A stretch of 64,000 nucleotides of DNA from Corallococcus soli (GTDB lineage Bacteria > Myxococcota > Myxococcia > Myxococcales > Myxococcaceae), in assembly GCF_014930455.1 (NCBI RefSeq), contig NZ_JAAIYO010000002.1:868001-932000 (forward strand), written 5' to 3'. The translations under genes and the position numbers were made by a program. The notes under the pieces were generated by a model. That model was not told the origin of the DNA. It saw nothing but the letters and a program-made list of their open reading frames with translations, and did not search any database. How positions within the stretch are numbered: the stretch's first letter is position 1; each line of letters starts with the position of its first letter. This document shows, in pieces, positions 9,854 through 26,949 of this stretch.

Positions 9854-12800
9854 TCAGTCCCCTTTGTTGGGGGAGTCGGGCAGGTTGAGTTCGGCGCGGG
9901 TCGTGGCCTGGACGCGGCGGGCCTGCCGGGCACGCGCGACCAGCGGAGGCGGTGACGCGGAGGGCGCCGCTTGCTGCCGCGCCTCCAGGTGCTTCGCCAT
10001 GGCCTCCAGGGTGGGCCGTTCAAAGAGGACGCGCAGCGACACGTCCACGCTCCAGGCTTCCTGGACGCGGGCGAGGATCTGCACGGCCTTCATCGAGTGG
10101 CCGCCGAGCTCGAAGAAGTCCTCGTGCAGGCCCACGCGCTCCACGCCCAGCACCTCCCGCCAGATCTCCGCGAGGCGCAGCTCCAGCGGCGTGCGCGGCG
10201 GCTCGAACACGGAGGCCGTGCGCTGGGACGGCGTGGGCGAGGGCAGGGCCTTGCGGTCGAGCTTGCCGTTCGCCGTGCGCGGGAAGGACTCCAGCACCAT
10301 GAAGTGCGACGGAATCATGTAGGCCGGCAGGTGGGAGCGCAGGTGTTCGCGGAGCGCCTGGGCCTCCGGGGCCTCGCCGGGGCCGGGCTGGAAGTAGGCC
10401 ACCAGCTCCGGGCCGCCCGTGAGCTCCCACACCCGCACCGCCACCTCGCGGACGCCGGGGTGGAGGGCCAGCCGCGCCTCGATTTCGCCCAGCTCGATGC
10501 GGTGGCCGCGCAGTTTTATCTGCCCGTCCTCGCGGCCCACGTAGTCCAGGGCGCCGTCCGGCAGGACGCGCACCCCGTCGCCCGTGCGGTAGAGCCGGGC
10601 GCCCGGCTCCTGGCTGAAGGGATCCGGCACGAAGCGTTCAGCGGTGAGGTCCGGCCGGTGGAGGTAGCCCTGCGCCACCCCGAGCCCGCCGATGTACAGC
10701 ATGCCCACCACGCCCACGGGAACGGGCTGGAGCCACGCGTCCAGCACGTACACCCGCGTGTTGTCGATGGGCCGCCCGATGGTGGGCCGCGCCTGCTCCT
10801 CCACGCGCGACACGGTGGACCAGATGGTGGTCTCCGTGGGGCCATACATGTTCCACAGCGACGCGCCCCGCGCCCGCAGCGGAGCCATCAGGTCCGGGGG
10901 AAGGGCCTCGCCGCCGCACAGCAGCTTGAGCCCCGGGTCTCCGGCCCAGCCCAGCGCGAGCATCATCCGCCAGGTGGAGGGCGTGGCCTGCATCACGGTG
11001 GCGCCGCTGGCCGCCAGCGCAGGCAACAGCCGGGTGCCGTCCACGGCCGTCTCGCGGCTGGCGATGACCACGCAGGCCCCGGCGCTCAGCGGCAGGAACA
11101 GCTCCAGCACGGAGATGTCGAAGGCGATGGTCGTCACCGCGAAGAGCGTGTCGGCTTCGGTGATGCCGGGCTCGCGCCGCATGGACGCCATGAAGTTGCT
11201 GACCGCGCGGTGGGGGACCGCCACGCCCTTGGGCTTGCCGGTGGAGCCCGACGTGTAGAGCACGTACGCCAGGTGCTCGCCGCCCAGCGGCAGGTGCAGC
11301 GGCTGCGAAGGCGCGAGGTCCGCGTCCGCCAGCAGGACCGTGCGGGCCCGGTGCGCCGGGGCCTGCGAGGCCAGGGCCGGCTCGGTCAGCAGCAGCGTCA
11401 CGCCGCTGTCGTCCAGGATGTGGGCCAGGCGCTCCGCCGGATAGAGCGGATCCAGCGGCACGTAGGCCGCGCCCGCCTTGAGGATGCCCAGCAGTCCCAC
11501 GAGCAGCTCCAGGGAGCGCTCCAGGAAGATGCCGACCCGCTGTCCGGGTTCAAGGCCCAGCGAGCGCAGGTGCCGGGCGACGCGGTTGGCACGCGCCTCC
11601 AGCTCGCCATAGGTCAGCGCGTGTGACTCGAAGCGGGCGGCGATGGCCTCCGGGCGTCGCGCCGCCTGCGCTTCGAGCAGGCCGTGCAGTCCCTGCGACG
11701 GTGACACCTCGCGGGCGGTGTCGTTCCAGTCGCGCAGCAGGCGCGTCCGCTCGGGCTCGGTGAGCAGGGGCATCCGGGAGACGGGCTGCGTGGGGTCCGC
11801 CGCCACCGCGGTGAGCAGGGACAGGAGGTGGCCTGTCATCCGTTCGATGGTCGCGGCGTCGAACAGGTCGGTGTCGTAGGTCAGGTCGCTGATCAGCCCG
11901 TGCGGCGTCTCGTTCATGGAGAGCGAGAGGTCGAACTGCGACGTGCCGCTTTCAATCTCCAGCGGTTCGATGCCAAGCCCCTGGAGCGTCAGCGGTTCGG
12001 TGGGCGTGTTCTGGAGCGTGAACAGCACCTGGAAGAGGGGCGAGTGGCTGAGCGCGCGGGTCGGCTGGAGCGCCTCCACGAGCTGCTCGAACGGCAGCGC
12101 CTGATGCACGGAGGCCGCGAGCGTGGTGCGGCGCACCTGTCCCAGCAGCTCCGCGAAGGAGGGCTCTCCCTCCAGGCGCAGGCGCAGGGGCAGCGTGTTG
12201 ACGAACAGGCCGATGAGCGGCTCCGTCTGCGGAAGCCGGTTGGCGATGGGGAAGCCCACCACCAGGTCCTGCTGCCGGCTGTGGCGCGACAGCAGCACGC
12301 CGAAGGTCGCCAGCAGCGTCATGAACAGCGTGGACTCCGCTTCGCGTCCGCGGGCCTTGAGCCGCGCGACCAGCTCCACGGGGACCGTGAAGCGTCGCGT
12401 GGCGCCCTGGAAGCGCTGCGCGGCGGGGCGTGGCCGGTCGGTGGGCAGCTCCAGCAGGCCCGGTGCCCCGGCCAGGTGCTCCTTCCAGTACGTGAGCTGC
12501 GGCTGCGTCGCGCCCCCCGTGACGCGCTCCTGCTGCCAGCGCGCGAAGTCCGCGTAGTGGAGCGGCAGCTCCGGCAGCGAAGGCGCCGTGCCGGAAGCAA
12601 AGGCCCGGTAGAACTCCGCCAGCTCGCGGACCAGGACGCCAATGGACCAACCATCCGACGCGATGTGATGCAGCGTGAGCAGCAGGACGTGCTCACGCGC
12701 ATCGAGCTGGAGCAGGCACAGACGCAATGGAAGGTCCCGCGCCAGCTCGAAGGGCTTGCGCGCCTCCTCCGCCGCCAGCCGCCGGACCTCCGCCATGCGC

Positions 12801-13287
12801 GTGTCGGGGGCCCGTGACTGGAGGTCCACGTGGGGCAGGGGCAGGGACGCCAGCGGCTGGACGCGCTGGACGGGGCGGCCCTGCACCTGGGCGTAGGTCG
12901 TCCGGAGGACCTCGTGACGCCCGACGATGGCCTCCAGGCTCCGGCGAAGCGCGTCCGTGTCGAGCACGCCTTCGAGGCGCAGGGCCGCGGGCATGTTGTA
13001 CGCGCCGCTCGGGCCCTGGAGCTGCTCCAGGAACCACAGGCGCTGCTGCCCGGACGACAGGGGCAGGTCGCCTTCACGCGGACCTGACGGGATGATCTCC
13101 GCGGCGGCCTGGAGCGACTGACCGGCCTGGCGCAGGAACGCGGTGATCTCCTCCTTGCGCTCCTTCATGCGTCCCGTGAGCTCCGGGGTCATCACGCCGG
13201 GGGGGGCGCTGAAGCGCAGGCGCTCGCCCTCCATCCAGAGCCGCACGTCCTGCTTGCGGAGCGTCGTCAGCAGTTCATCCAGGCCGT

Positions 13288-13291
<4 letters not shown>
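9854..13291 (-). CDS. Single-module NRPS with N-terminal TubC-type docking domain (predicted Gly)
   Basis: A protein of 1145 aa. Residues 1-60 match the TubC N-terminal docking domain (a KQDVRLWMEGERLRFSAP-like stretch and ERKEEITAFLR), which would pair it with an upstream NRPS/PKS partner. Next come a condensation domain about 72-500 (HHIASDGWS near 209), an adenylation domain about 520-1000 and a carrier domain about 1030-1110 (LGGHS near 1058). Pocket residues read as DILQLGMIWK, the classic glycine code with one change. The start is GTG and overlaps the TGA stop of the hybrid PKS/NRPS by 4 nt (GTGA), so the two are translationally coupled. No epimerase or thioesterase follows; the chain should pass to the downstream trimodular protein. 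The glycine call is a prediction from the code. Confidence 0.96.
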
Positions 13292-21507
<8,216 letters not shown>

Positions 21508-21617
21508 GTGGGTCAGGATTGACAGGCCGAAATTCCGTCTCAGTTGGAATAGAAGACAAATCTAGTAATTGTCGTTTAGCATGGAGGACACTTCTAAGTG
21601 AAACCCCGGAGGAATCC
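21508..21617. promoter_or_regulatory. Divergent intergenic promoter region of the lipopeptide cluster
   Basis: About 110 bp between two divergent starts. The segment 21531-21600 is clearly AT-richer than its surroundings, as expected of a promoter. A TTGACA occurs at 21519-21524 but has no convincing -10 partner at 16-18 bp. No operator palindrome was recognised. That it is a promoter is inferred from position only. Confidence 0.5.
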
Positions 21618-22628
21618 TTGAGTGGCACGGGGATTCAGGCCGAGGGGTTGCTGACCCACGGGTGGTTGCGGATGGCGTTGACTGGAATCGAGTGCTGGTC
21701 GGAGTCGGCGCAGCTTGAGTGCGTCGCGGTGTGCCGGCCGGCGGTGCTCGAGGTCGCGACCGCGCTGGAGGCCTCCGCCGTCGGGTACCTGGGTGCCGTG
21801 TCGCGTCAGGAGGTGGAGGACGCCTCCGGCCGGCTGCGCGAGGCGCTGACCCGCTTCGGTTGCAGGCTCTTCGACCTGGGGGACTTCCTTCCGGAGTCCG
21901 CGCGGGCGGTGAGCGAAGCCTCGGTGAACCGGGTGTTCGTGCGGGACACGGCCGCGGTCGTGGGCCGCCAGCTGGTGACAGGCACAGCGGCGTTCGCCGC
22001 GCGCTTCGCCGAGTTCGACGCGACGCATGCGGCGCTGGGCGCGCTCCTCCACGGCGGCTCGCGGGACGCGGCGCCCCCGGAGGGGCCGGGCGCGGGCCTG
22101 GAGTTCGGGGACGTCTTCCTGCTGGATGAGGAGCGGATCCTCGTGAACCTGGGACTGCGCAGCGACGCGCGCGCGCTCCAGGGGTTCCTCGACACGGCCT
22201 GGGGCGCGGGCTTCCAGGAGGTGGGGGCGCTCTGCATCCCCGAACACCTGGGCATCATCCACCTGGACCTGGCCTTCAACGTGCTGGGGCCCCGGGCGGT
22301 GCTGGCCCGCTCGTTCCTGAAGCACCTGCCGGTGCGCGTCCTCGCGCCGGGGCAGGCGCCGCGCTGGGAGTCCTTCGAGGGCTACTTCGCGCGGAGGGGG
22401 CAGCGCATCCTCCCGCTCCCGGCCGCCGAACCGCCCTGCTTCCTGTCCAACTACATCTTCCTGGGCCCCCAGTTGCTGCTGGCCTCGGAGAGCGCCGCGC
22501 CGCGACTGAAGCCGCTGGTGAAGGAGCTGGGCATCGAAGTGGAGGGCGTGGACATCGCGGCGCTCGAACGGGGCAACGGCAGCGTCCGGTGCCTCACGCT
22601 GCCGCTCAAGCGGCGCGCGACCTCCTGA
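21618..22628 (+). CDS. Arginine deiminase / amidinotransferase-family protein
   Basis: About 336 aa from the TTG start at 21618, which has a strong GGAGGA Shine-Dalgarno at 21608-21613; the in-frame ATG at 21672 is the alternative. Family signatures are the FVRDT strand, the catalytic HLD motif (HLDLAF) and the C-terminal catalytic Cys in RCLTLPL, which mark the guanidino-group-modifying fold (arginine deiminase, DDAH, amidinotransferases). The exact reaction cannot be read. It points away from the PKS/NRPS genes and shares their promoter region, so it could supply or tailor a building block (for example citrulline or ornithine chemistry) or be unrelated. Its stop abuts the stop of the convergent DTW-domain gene with no gap. 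Confidence 0.72.
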   Translation: MSGTGIQAEGLLTHGWLRMALTGIECWSESAQLECVAVCRPAVLEVATALEASAVGYLGAVSRQEVEDASGRLREALTRFGCRLFDLGDFLPESARAVSEASVNRVFVRDTAAVVGRQLVTGTAAFAARFAEFDATHAALGALLHGGSRDAAPPEGPGAGLEFGDVFLLDEERILVNLGLRSDARALQGFLDTAWGAGFQEVGALCIPEHLGIIHLDLAFNVLGPRAVLARSFLKHLPVRVLAPGQAPRWESFEGYFARRGQRILPLPAAEPPCFLSNYIFLGPQLLLASESAAPRLKPLVKELGIEVEGVDIAALERGNGSVRCLTLPLKRRATS

Positions 22629-23222
22629 TCAGAGGTAGTCCACCCAGCCCAGCCGTCCGCGGCTCGCGAGCACCCGCTCCACCATCAGCTCGTGCAGCGT
22701 GAGCAGCGGACGCGCCACGTCCTCCCCCTCCAGCCGCGCGAGCGCCCCGGCCATGGCCTCCAGCGTGGACATCCCGTCCGGGTGGGGCGGACGGCGCAGG
22801 CGGCGGGTGTCCGGCCCGGGTGGGGGCAGCCGCATCCCCGGGAGCCGCCTCAGGCCGGGGACGCGCTGCACCATGCGCCGCGCCTGGGCCCAGCTCCCGT
22901 CAATGACGACGAGCCGCTGGGGCAGGGGGCCTTCGGCCTCCGGTGCGTCCGGGAACAGCAGCCACGTGTCCGCGCCGTCATCCAGCACCGACGCGTCGAA
23001 GGGTTGTCCTGGCGCGCCATAGGAGACGATGCGGCAGCGGGGCAGGGCCAGCGCCGCGATGCGCGCGGTGTTGGTGCTCTTCTGCGCCTCCTTGTTGTGG
23101 CGGATGACGAGCAGCTCCGTGCGCGTGGGCACGACGGGCACCTGGGCACACAGGCACCACGTCGCGGGCAGGTAGCACCGCTCGCAGCGGCCGGCGAGGT
23201 CCTCCGGGGTGCGGGACCTCAT
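22629..23222 (-). CDS. DTW-domain tRNA-uridine aminocarboxypropyltransferase (TapT/YfiP family)
   Basis: 197 aa. The N-terminus has a Cys cluster (CERC...CLC), then the DTW-family signature DGSWAQAR near residue 110. Family members transfer the 3-amino-3-carboxypropyl group of SAM to uridine 47 of tRNA (acp3U) in the cytoplasm. Length is in the usual 200-250 aa range. It overlaps the stop of the upstream gene (23219-23773) by 4 nt (ATGA), so the two form one transcript. Its stop touches the stop of the convergent amidinotransferase-family gene. Confidence 0.8.
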   Translation of the reverse strand: MRSRTPEDLAGRCERCYLPATWCLCAQVPVVPTRTELLVIRHNKEAQKSTNTARIAALALPRCRIVSYGAPGQPFDASVLDDGADTWLLFPDAPEAEGPLPQRLVVIDGSWAQARRMVQRVPGLRRLPGMRLPPPGPDTRRLRRPPHPDGMSTLEAMAGALARLEGEDVARPLLTLHELMVERVLASRGRLGWVDYL

Positions 23223-23773
23223 TTCGCCGTGCGGTAGCGCTCCATCAGGGTCCGCGCCTCCCGCAGCTTCTCCTCGACGAAGCGGTCATCCGCGTCCGGC
23301 TCGTATTCGGCGTCCGGTGGATCCAACTGGAACAGGGCGGACAGGCTGGCGGGGGCGACCTCCAGCCACTCGGAGGTGCGGTGCAGCGCGGCCTGCCGGC
23401 GCCCGGCGAAGGTCTCCGGCCCGTCCTCCGGGCCACAGCGGCAGATGCGCGCCGAGTCCCCCGACACGTCCACGTAGAGGCCCAGCACCTCCGCGTCCAC
23501 CTCCGCCGCCAGCGCGCAGGTGGCCTCACTGACGTAGGCGGCCATGGCCTGCGCCGCGGAGCGCTCCGTGAGCGAGCGCACCAGGTACACCTGCCACCCG
23601 GCCTCCGTGAGCGCCCCGGCCTCGGTCAGCGGCGCCAGCTCCGCCGGGGGGGCCTGGATGCGCGACAAGAGCCGACGCACGGGGACCTCCAGCCGTTCGA
23701 GCCGGGCGTTCGACGCGGGGCAGAAGAAGACCACGCGGTACTCTCGGCTGTCGGCGGCGGTTTCCATGGGCAT
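23219..23773 (-). CDS. Conserved protein of unknown function
   Basis: About 184 aa starting at MPMETAAD; ATG 23767 is an equally possible start, and neither has a strong ribosome site. No family was recognised. The sequence has no signal peptide or membrane segment, contains a single CRC pair around the middle, and ends in an acidic then charged helix. The stop overlaps the DTW-domain gene by 4 nt, which suggests a shared operon and perhaps a related RNA-modification context (inference). Confidence 0.7.
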   Translation of the reverse strand: MPMETAADSREYRVVFFCPASNARLERLEVPVRRLLSRIQAPPAELAPLTEAGALTEAGWQVYLVRSLTERSAAQAMAAYVSEATCALAAEVDAEVLGLYVDVSGDSARICRCGPEDGPETFAGRRQAALHRTSEWLEVAPASLSALFQLDPPDAEYEPDADDRFVEEKLREARTLMERYRTAK

Positions 23774-24342
23774 ACGGCGGTGACCCAAGAGGACCAAAGG
23801 ACTCCCCACACAAGCAAGGGGGAGTTTCGCTCCGGGGCGCTTCTCCTCGGCCACGCCCTCCGGGGAGGCCCCTTCCAGGCCCGCCCCAGGGCCACTTTGC
23901 CCCCGGCGCCCGGGTGCCCGGGGCCTGGAGGCGTCCGGCCAGGGGCCCTGAAACCGGAATTCCGGGCCCTGCTCCCGGGGCAACCCGACAGGAGGTGTCC
24001 GTGCGTATGACGCACCAGGAGGGGGCTCCTCGCGGCGCGGCCGCCGTGGATCCACGGCGGCGAAATTCGGCCGGAACCCAAGAGGGGCTGGTGCATGCTG
24101 GAGGCCGGTTCCCGCGGATGGCGGGGCACGGAACACCCCGAGGCAGGGCACACCCATGGAGAGGAATTGATCCGGGAACGCATGGATGTCTGTCTATTCC
24201 GTGCGAGGATTTGGCGTCTGCTTGAACTGTTCCAGGTGCACTGCCAGCCGCGAGGCGAAGTGAAGCGTCCTGGCGCTTGTCGCATCCGTGAGAAAAAAAG
24301 AATCCGACCCTCGGCGTTCTCTGAGGGAAGGGAGGCGGTCGC
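23774..24342. other. 569-bp intergenic region without a recognised gene
   Basis: This gap separates the minus-strand pair from the ECF sigma gene. Open frames through it look like GC-driven noise. Near its right end (24290-24297) is a short A-run, and AGGGAGG lies just upstream of the sigma-factor ATG at 24343. Promoters for both sides are expected here but I could not identify a consensus. Confidence 0.5.
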
Positions 24343-24924
24343 ATGGTGCCAGGGAGGGAGGAGCCCCCTGTCCGGGATGGCTCAGGAGGGGAATTCGCCG
24401 CATTCGCGATCCGCCATCAGCCGGTGCTGGTCGCCATCGCGCGCAACGTCTGTGGTCGCAATGCCAGTGATTGTGACGACCTGGTGCAGGACGTGCTGCT
24501 CCGGGCGCTCCTCCAGTGGGAGCGGCTCAAGCGCTGGCCGGAGCCGGCGCGGCGCGCGTGGCTGGTGCGCGTGCTGCACAACCGGTTCCTGGACCAGTGC
24601 CGGCGCCAGGGCGCGGAGACGGACCGGAGGGTGGACCTGCACAACGTCCACATGCTCTTCGAGGATCCGGAGGACGCGCCGGAGCCCGAACAATGGGAGT
24701 GCGTCACGGAAGAAGAGCTGCGCCAGGCTGTTGCCCGGCTCAACGAGAAGCTCCGTCAGGCGTTCGAACTGCATGCGCGCGGCCTGCGGCATGCGGAGAT
24801 CGCCCGGCGGATGAACACCCCCAGCGCGGGAACGGTGGGCACGTGGCTCTTCCACGCCCGCCGCCGCCTCAAGGCCATGCTCCACGACACGGCGGAACGG
24901 CGCCGCCAGGAGAGGGAACGATGA
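24343..24924 (+). CDS. ECF-type RNA polymerase sigma factor
   Basis: 193 aa. Region sigma-2 lies about 22-85 (DCDDLVQDVLLRALLQW, then RAWLVRVLHNRFLD) and region sigma-4 about 125-180 with a helix-turn-helix (GLRHAEIARRM...GTVGTWLFHARRRL). There is no region 1.1 or 3, as in ECF factors. The ATG has an AGGGAGG site about 8 nt upstream. Its TGA overlaps the ATG of the anti-sigma gene (ATGA at 24921), typical of a cognate pair. Target promoters are unknown; the GTAACC promoter at 62017 is one candidate class but no link can be shown. Confidence 0.9.
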   Translation: MVPGREEPPVRDGSGGEFAAFAIRHQPVLVAIARNVCGRNASDCDDLVQDVLLRALLQWERLKRWPEPARRAWLVRVLHNRFLDQCRRQGAETDRRVDLHNVHMLFEDPEDAPEPEQWECVTEEELRQAVARLNEKLRQAFELHARGLRHAEIARRMNTPSAGTVGTWLFHARRRLKAMLHDTAERRRQERER

Positions 24925-25397
24925 GCACCGCATGCGAGGACCTGCGGCCCCTTTTGGACGGGGAGTTGCCCCCCGAGGATCAGCGCCGCGTCCGCGGCCA
25001 CCTGGCGGGCTGCGAGGCGTGCGCCGCGCGCTTCCATGACCTGCTGCAACTGGAGGTGCTCGCGCGGCTGGCGCTGGAGGACGCCGCGGAGAGCGAGCGC
25101 TGGGTGTCCGCCCGCCAGGTGCGCGAGGACGTGCCGGGGTCCTGGGACGAGGACGTGCCCGCGAACTGGCCCGGGGATGCGCTGGCCTCCGACGTGCCCC
25201 CTCCGCCCGAACACCTGGAGGGGCGCGCCTGGCACCGGGGCGCGCGCCGCTTCCGTCGCCGCTGCCCGGGCTGCGCCTCCTGCTGCCCCTGGTTCGCCGA
25301 GGGCGAGAAGGTGGAGGCCGTCACCGCGCCCCGGTGGCCCTGCCCCCGTGCCAGCCGCGCGGGTGGCACGCTGCTGCGCCCCCGCCCGCGACGCTGA
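24921..25397 (+). CDS. Zinc-finger (zf-HC2) anti-sigma factor, soluble
   Basis: 158 aa starting in the ATGA overlap with the sigma gene, with GGAGAGG just upstream. The N-terminus holds the ZAS motif HLAGCEACAARF (H-x3-C-x2-C), which in this family binds zinc and clamps the sigma factor. No membrane segment is visible. The C-terminus has a second Cys group (CPGCASCC) followed by a basic tail, which might be a redox- or metal-sensing element (inference). It should keep the adjacent sigma factor inactive in the cytoplasm. Confidence 0.82.
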   Translation: MSTACEDLRPLLDGELPPEDQRRVRGHLAGCEACAARFHDLLQLEVLARLALEDAAESERWVSARQVREDVPGSWDEDVPANWPGDALASDVPPPPEHLEGRAWHRGARRFRRRCPGCASCCPWFAEGEKVEAVTAPRWPCPRASRAGGTLLRPRPRR

Positions 25398-25546
25398 GGG
25401 GCGCGCGCTTCCGCCCGCTGTCCTCCCTGGGAGGGCAGGCGGGCGGACGCCCCGATTCCGCCTGGAAGGACGGCACCAAGGATTCCCACCGCTCGCGTTT
25501 CGAAAGGGATGGGAGGCGGCGGCCCGTTCCCGGACCGCGATGCGCG

Positions 25547-26395
25547 ATGGATCTCTGGTGCAAGAAGCTCTACCGGTTCCTGGATGGCGAGCTCGAGTCG
25601 TGCGACGAGGAGCGCTTCCGGCTCCACCTGGCGCTCTGCCGCGCCTGCGCCTCCGGCCTGCATGACGCGATGCAACTGGAGATGCTCAGCGTCCAGGCCC
25701 TCTGCGGCGCGGTGGCCCACAACGACGCCCCCGCGCCTCCGGTGGAGGCCCGGGAGCGGGTCCGCTTCGCCTTGCTCCGGGGCTGGAAGGGCCGGGCGCT
25801 GGGGGCCGTCCTGGCGATGGGGCTGGGGGCGCTGACGGCGTTCCTGTGCCCGGCGGGCCTCTGCTGGGGGGACACATGGCGTGCCAGCGCACGGGCGCGG
25901 GGGATGGAGGCGCGCATCGCCTACGCGGCCGCGGACGGCTACCTGCCCTACGTCCCCGCACGCACGGGCATTCCGGAGCGGGGGGCCCTGCTGTCCGAGC
26001 CCCCGGTGCCCCTGCGAACACTCGCGGCGCTGGAGGACCGGGGCGACCTGCACGGCATCGCGGCCGCGTACCTCGTGCGGGGGGAGCTGCGTCAGGCCGC
26101 GGACTTCCTGGCGCGCAGCCCCCCTTCGGTGGACCGGGACTGCGACCGGGCGGTGGTGGCCATGGCGGCGGGAGACCTGCAGGGCGCGCTGGGGCTCCTG
26201 GACGGCGTGCTGCGTCAGGTGCCGGACCATCCCCAGGCCCAGTGGAACCGGGCGTTGGTGCTCCGGGCGCTGGGCCAGTCCCTCCAGGCGGCGGAGGCCT
26301 TCGAGGCCGTGGCCCGCAGGGGGGAGCCGGGGTGGAGCGAGGAGGCCGGAATCCGGGCCCGGGCCCTGCGGCTGGCGGGTCATCCGCTGAATTGA
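25547..26395 (+). CDS. Membrane zf-HC2 protein with TPR-like periplasmic domain
   Basis: About 282 aa from ATG 25547. The N-terminus repeats the anti-sigma zinc finger (HLALCRACAS, H-x3-C-x2-C). A hydrophobic segment follows near 85-105, then about 170 residues rich in Ala/Leu helices with a TPR-like pattern (GDLQGALGLLDGVLRQVPDHPQAQWNRALVLRALG region). It lies 149 bp after the soluble anti-sigma gene. It may be a second, membrane-bound regulator of the same sigma factor or a remnant duplication. The exact role is inferred from domains and position. Confidence 0.78.
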   Translation: MDLWCKKLYRFLDGELESCDEERFRLHLALCRACASGLHDAMQLEMLSVQALCGAVAHNDAPAPPVEARERVRFALLRGWKGRALGAVLAMGLGALTAFLCPAGLCWGDTWRASARARGMEARIAYAAADGYLPYVPARTGIPERGALLSEPPVPLRTLAALEDRGDLHGIAAAYLVRGELRQAADFLARSPPSVDRDCDRAVVAMAAGDLQGALGLLDGVLRQVPDHPQAQWNRALVLRALGQSLQAAEAFEAVARRGEPGWSEEAGIRARALRLAGHPLN

Positions 26396-26497
26396 AGGGC
26401 CAACCCAAGGATTCTGGCGATCGGCGTCTAATTATCGAGGCGCGGCGGGGCGGCGGCGGCGATGGCGGGAAGGAAACACCGCACCCGGGGGGACGCG

Positions 26498-26662
26498 ATG
26501 TACCGCATGGAGGCGTGGATCCAGGGGGATGGCGCGATGTGGGCGCTCGGCTCCAATGGGGGGCCAGAGGTGCGGACGGTGGAGGGGGCAGGCGAAGAGG
26601 AAGCGCAGGGGGAGCCCTTCGATTTCGAGGAAAGCGACCTGGAGCTGGTCGCCAGCTACTGA
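26498..26662 (+). CDS. Small acidic ORF of unknown function
   Basis: 54 aa from ATG 26498 (GGGGGG lies about 6 nt upstream; a longer frame from 26462 is possible). The product is acidic in its C-terminal half and ends ESDLELVASY. No signal peptide or known family was recognised. The DLELVA ending recalls RiPP leader ends of the ELxxVAGG type but there is no core after it, so that is only a resemblance. Two inverted repeats follow at 26701-26767. Confidence 0.4.
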   Translation: MYRMEAWIQGDGAMWALGSNGGPEVRTVEGAGEEEAQGEPFDFEESDLELVASY

Positions 26663-26700
26663 CGTCTCGGCGCGCGCGCGGTTGGGTGTCCGCGCTCCAC

Positions 26701-26767
26701 GGCGGCCTTCGGGGGAGGGCCGCCCACTTCCAGAGGATCCGCCAGCCAGTACGACCTGGGCGGATCC
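26701..26767. repeat. Two GC-rich inverted repeats downstream of the small ORF
   Basis: The first pairs GGCGGCC (26701-26707) with GGCCGCC (26718-26724). The second pairs GGATCCGCC (26735-26743) with GGCGGATCC (26759-26767), perfect over 9 bp. Neither is followed by a T-run. They could end the upstream transcript or act as binding sites; function is not determined. Confidence 0.5.
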
Positions 26768-26949
26768 GGGTGTCCCGGACCGGGGGGGACGGGACCCGGA
26801 AGTGCGAGGGAGCGGGGAAATCCGGGCGGGTAAGCAAGCAGGATGCGCCCCAGGTCCTTCGCTCCCGGAGCCTTGAAGGTTCCGGGGGCGGAGGACTTCG
26901 GTTGAGCGCGCTACGCTCCCGGTCCTCTGCCCGACCTGGAGTTCCCGAC

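Noticed and set aside
21519-21524. TTGACA, an exact -35 consensus, by the PKS/NRPS start
   Set aside because: No acceptable -10 element at 16-18 bp; the match may be chance.
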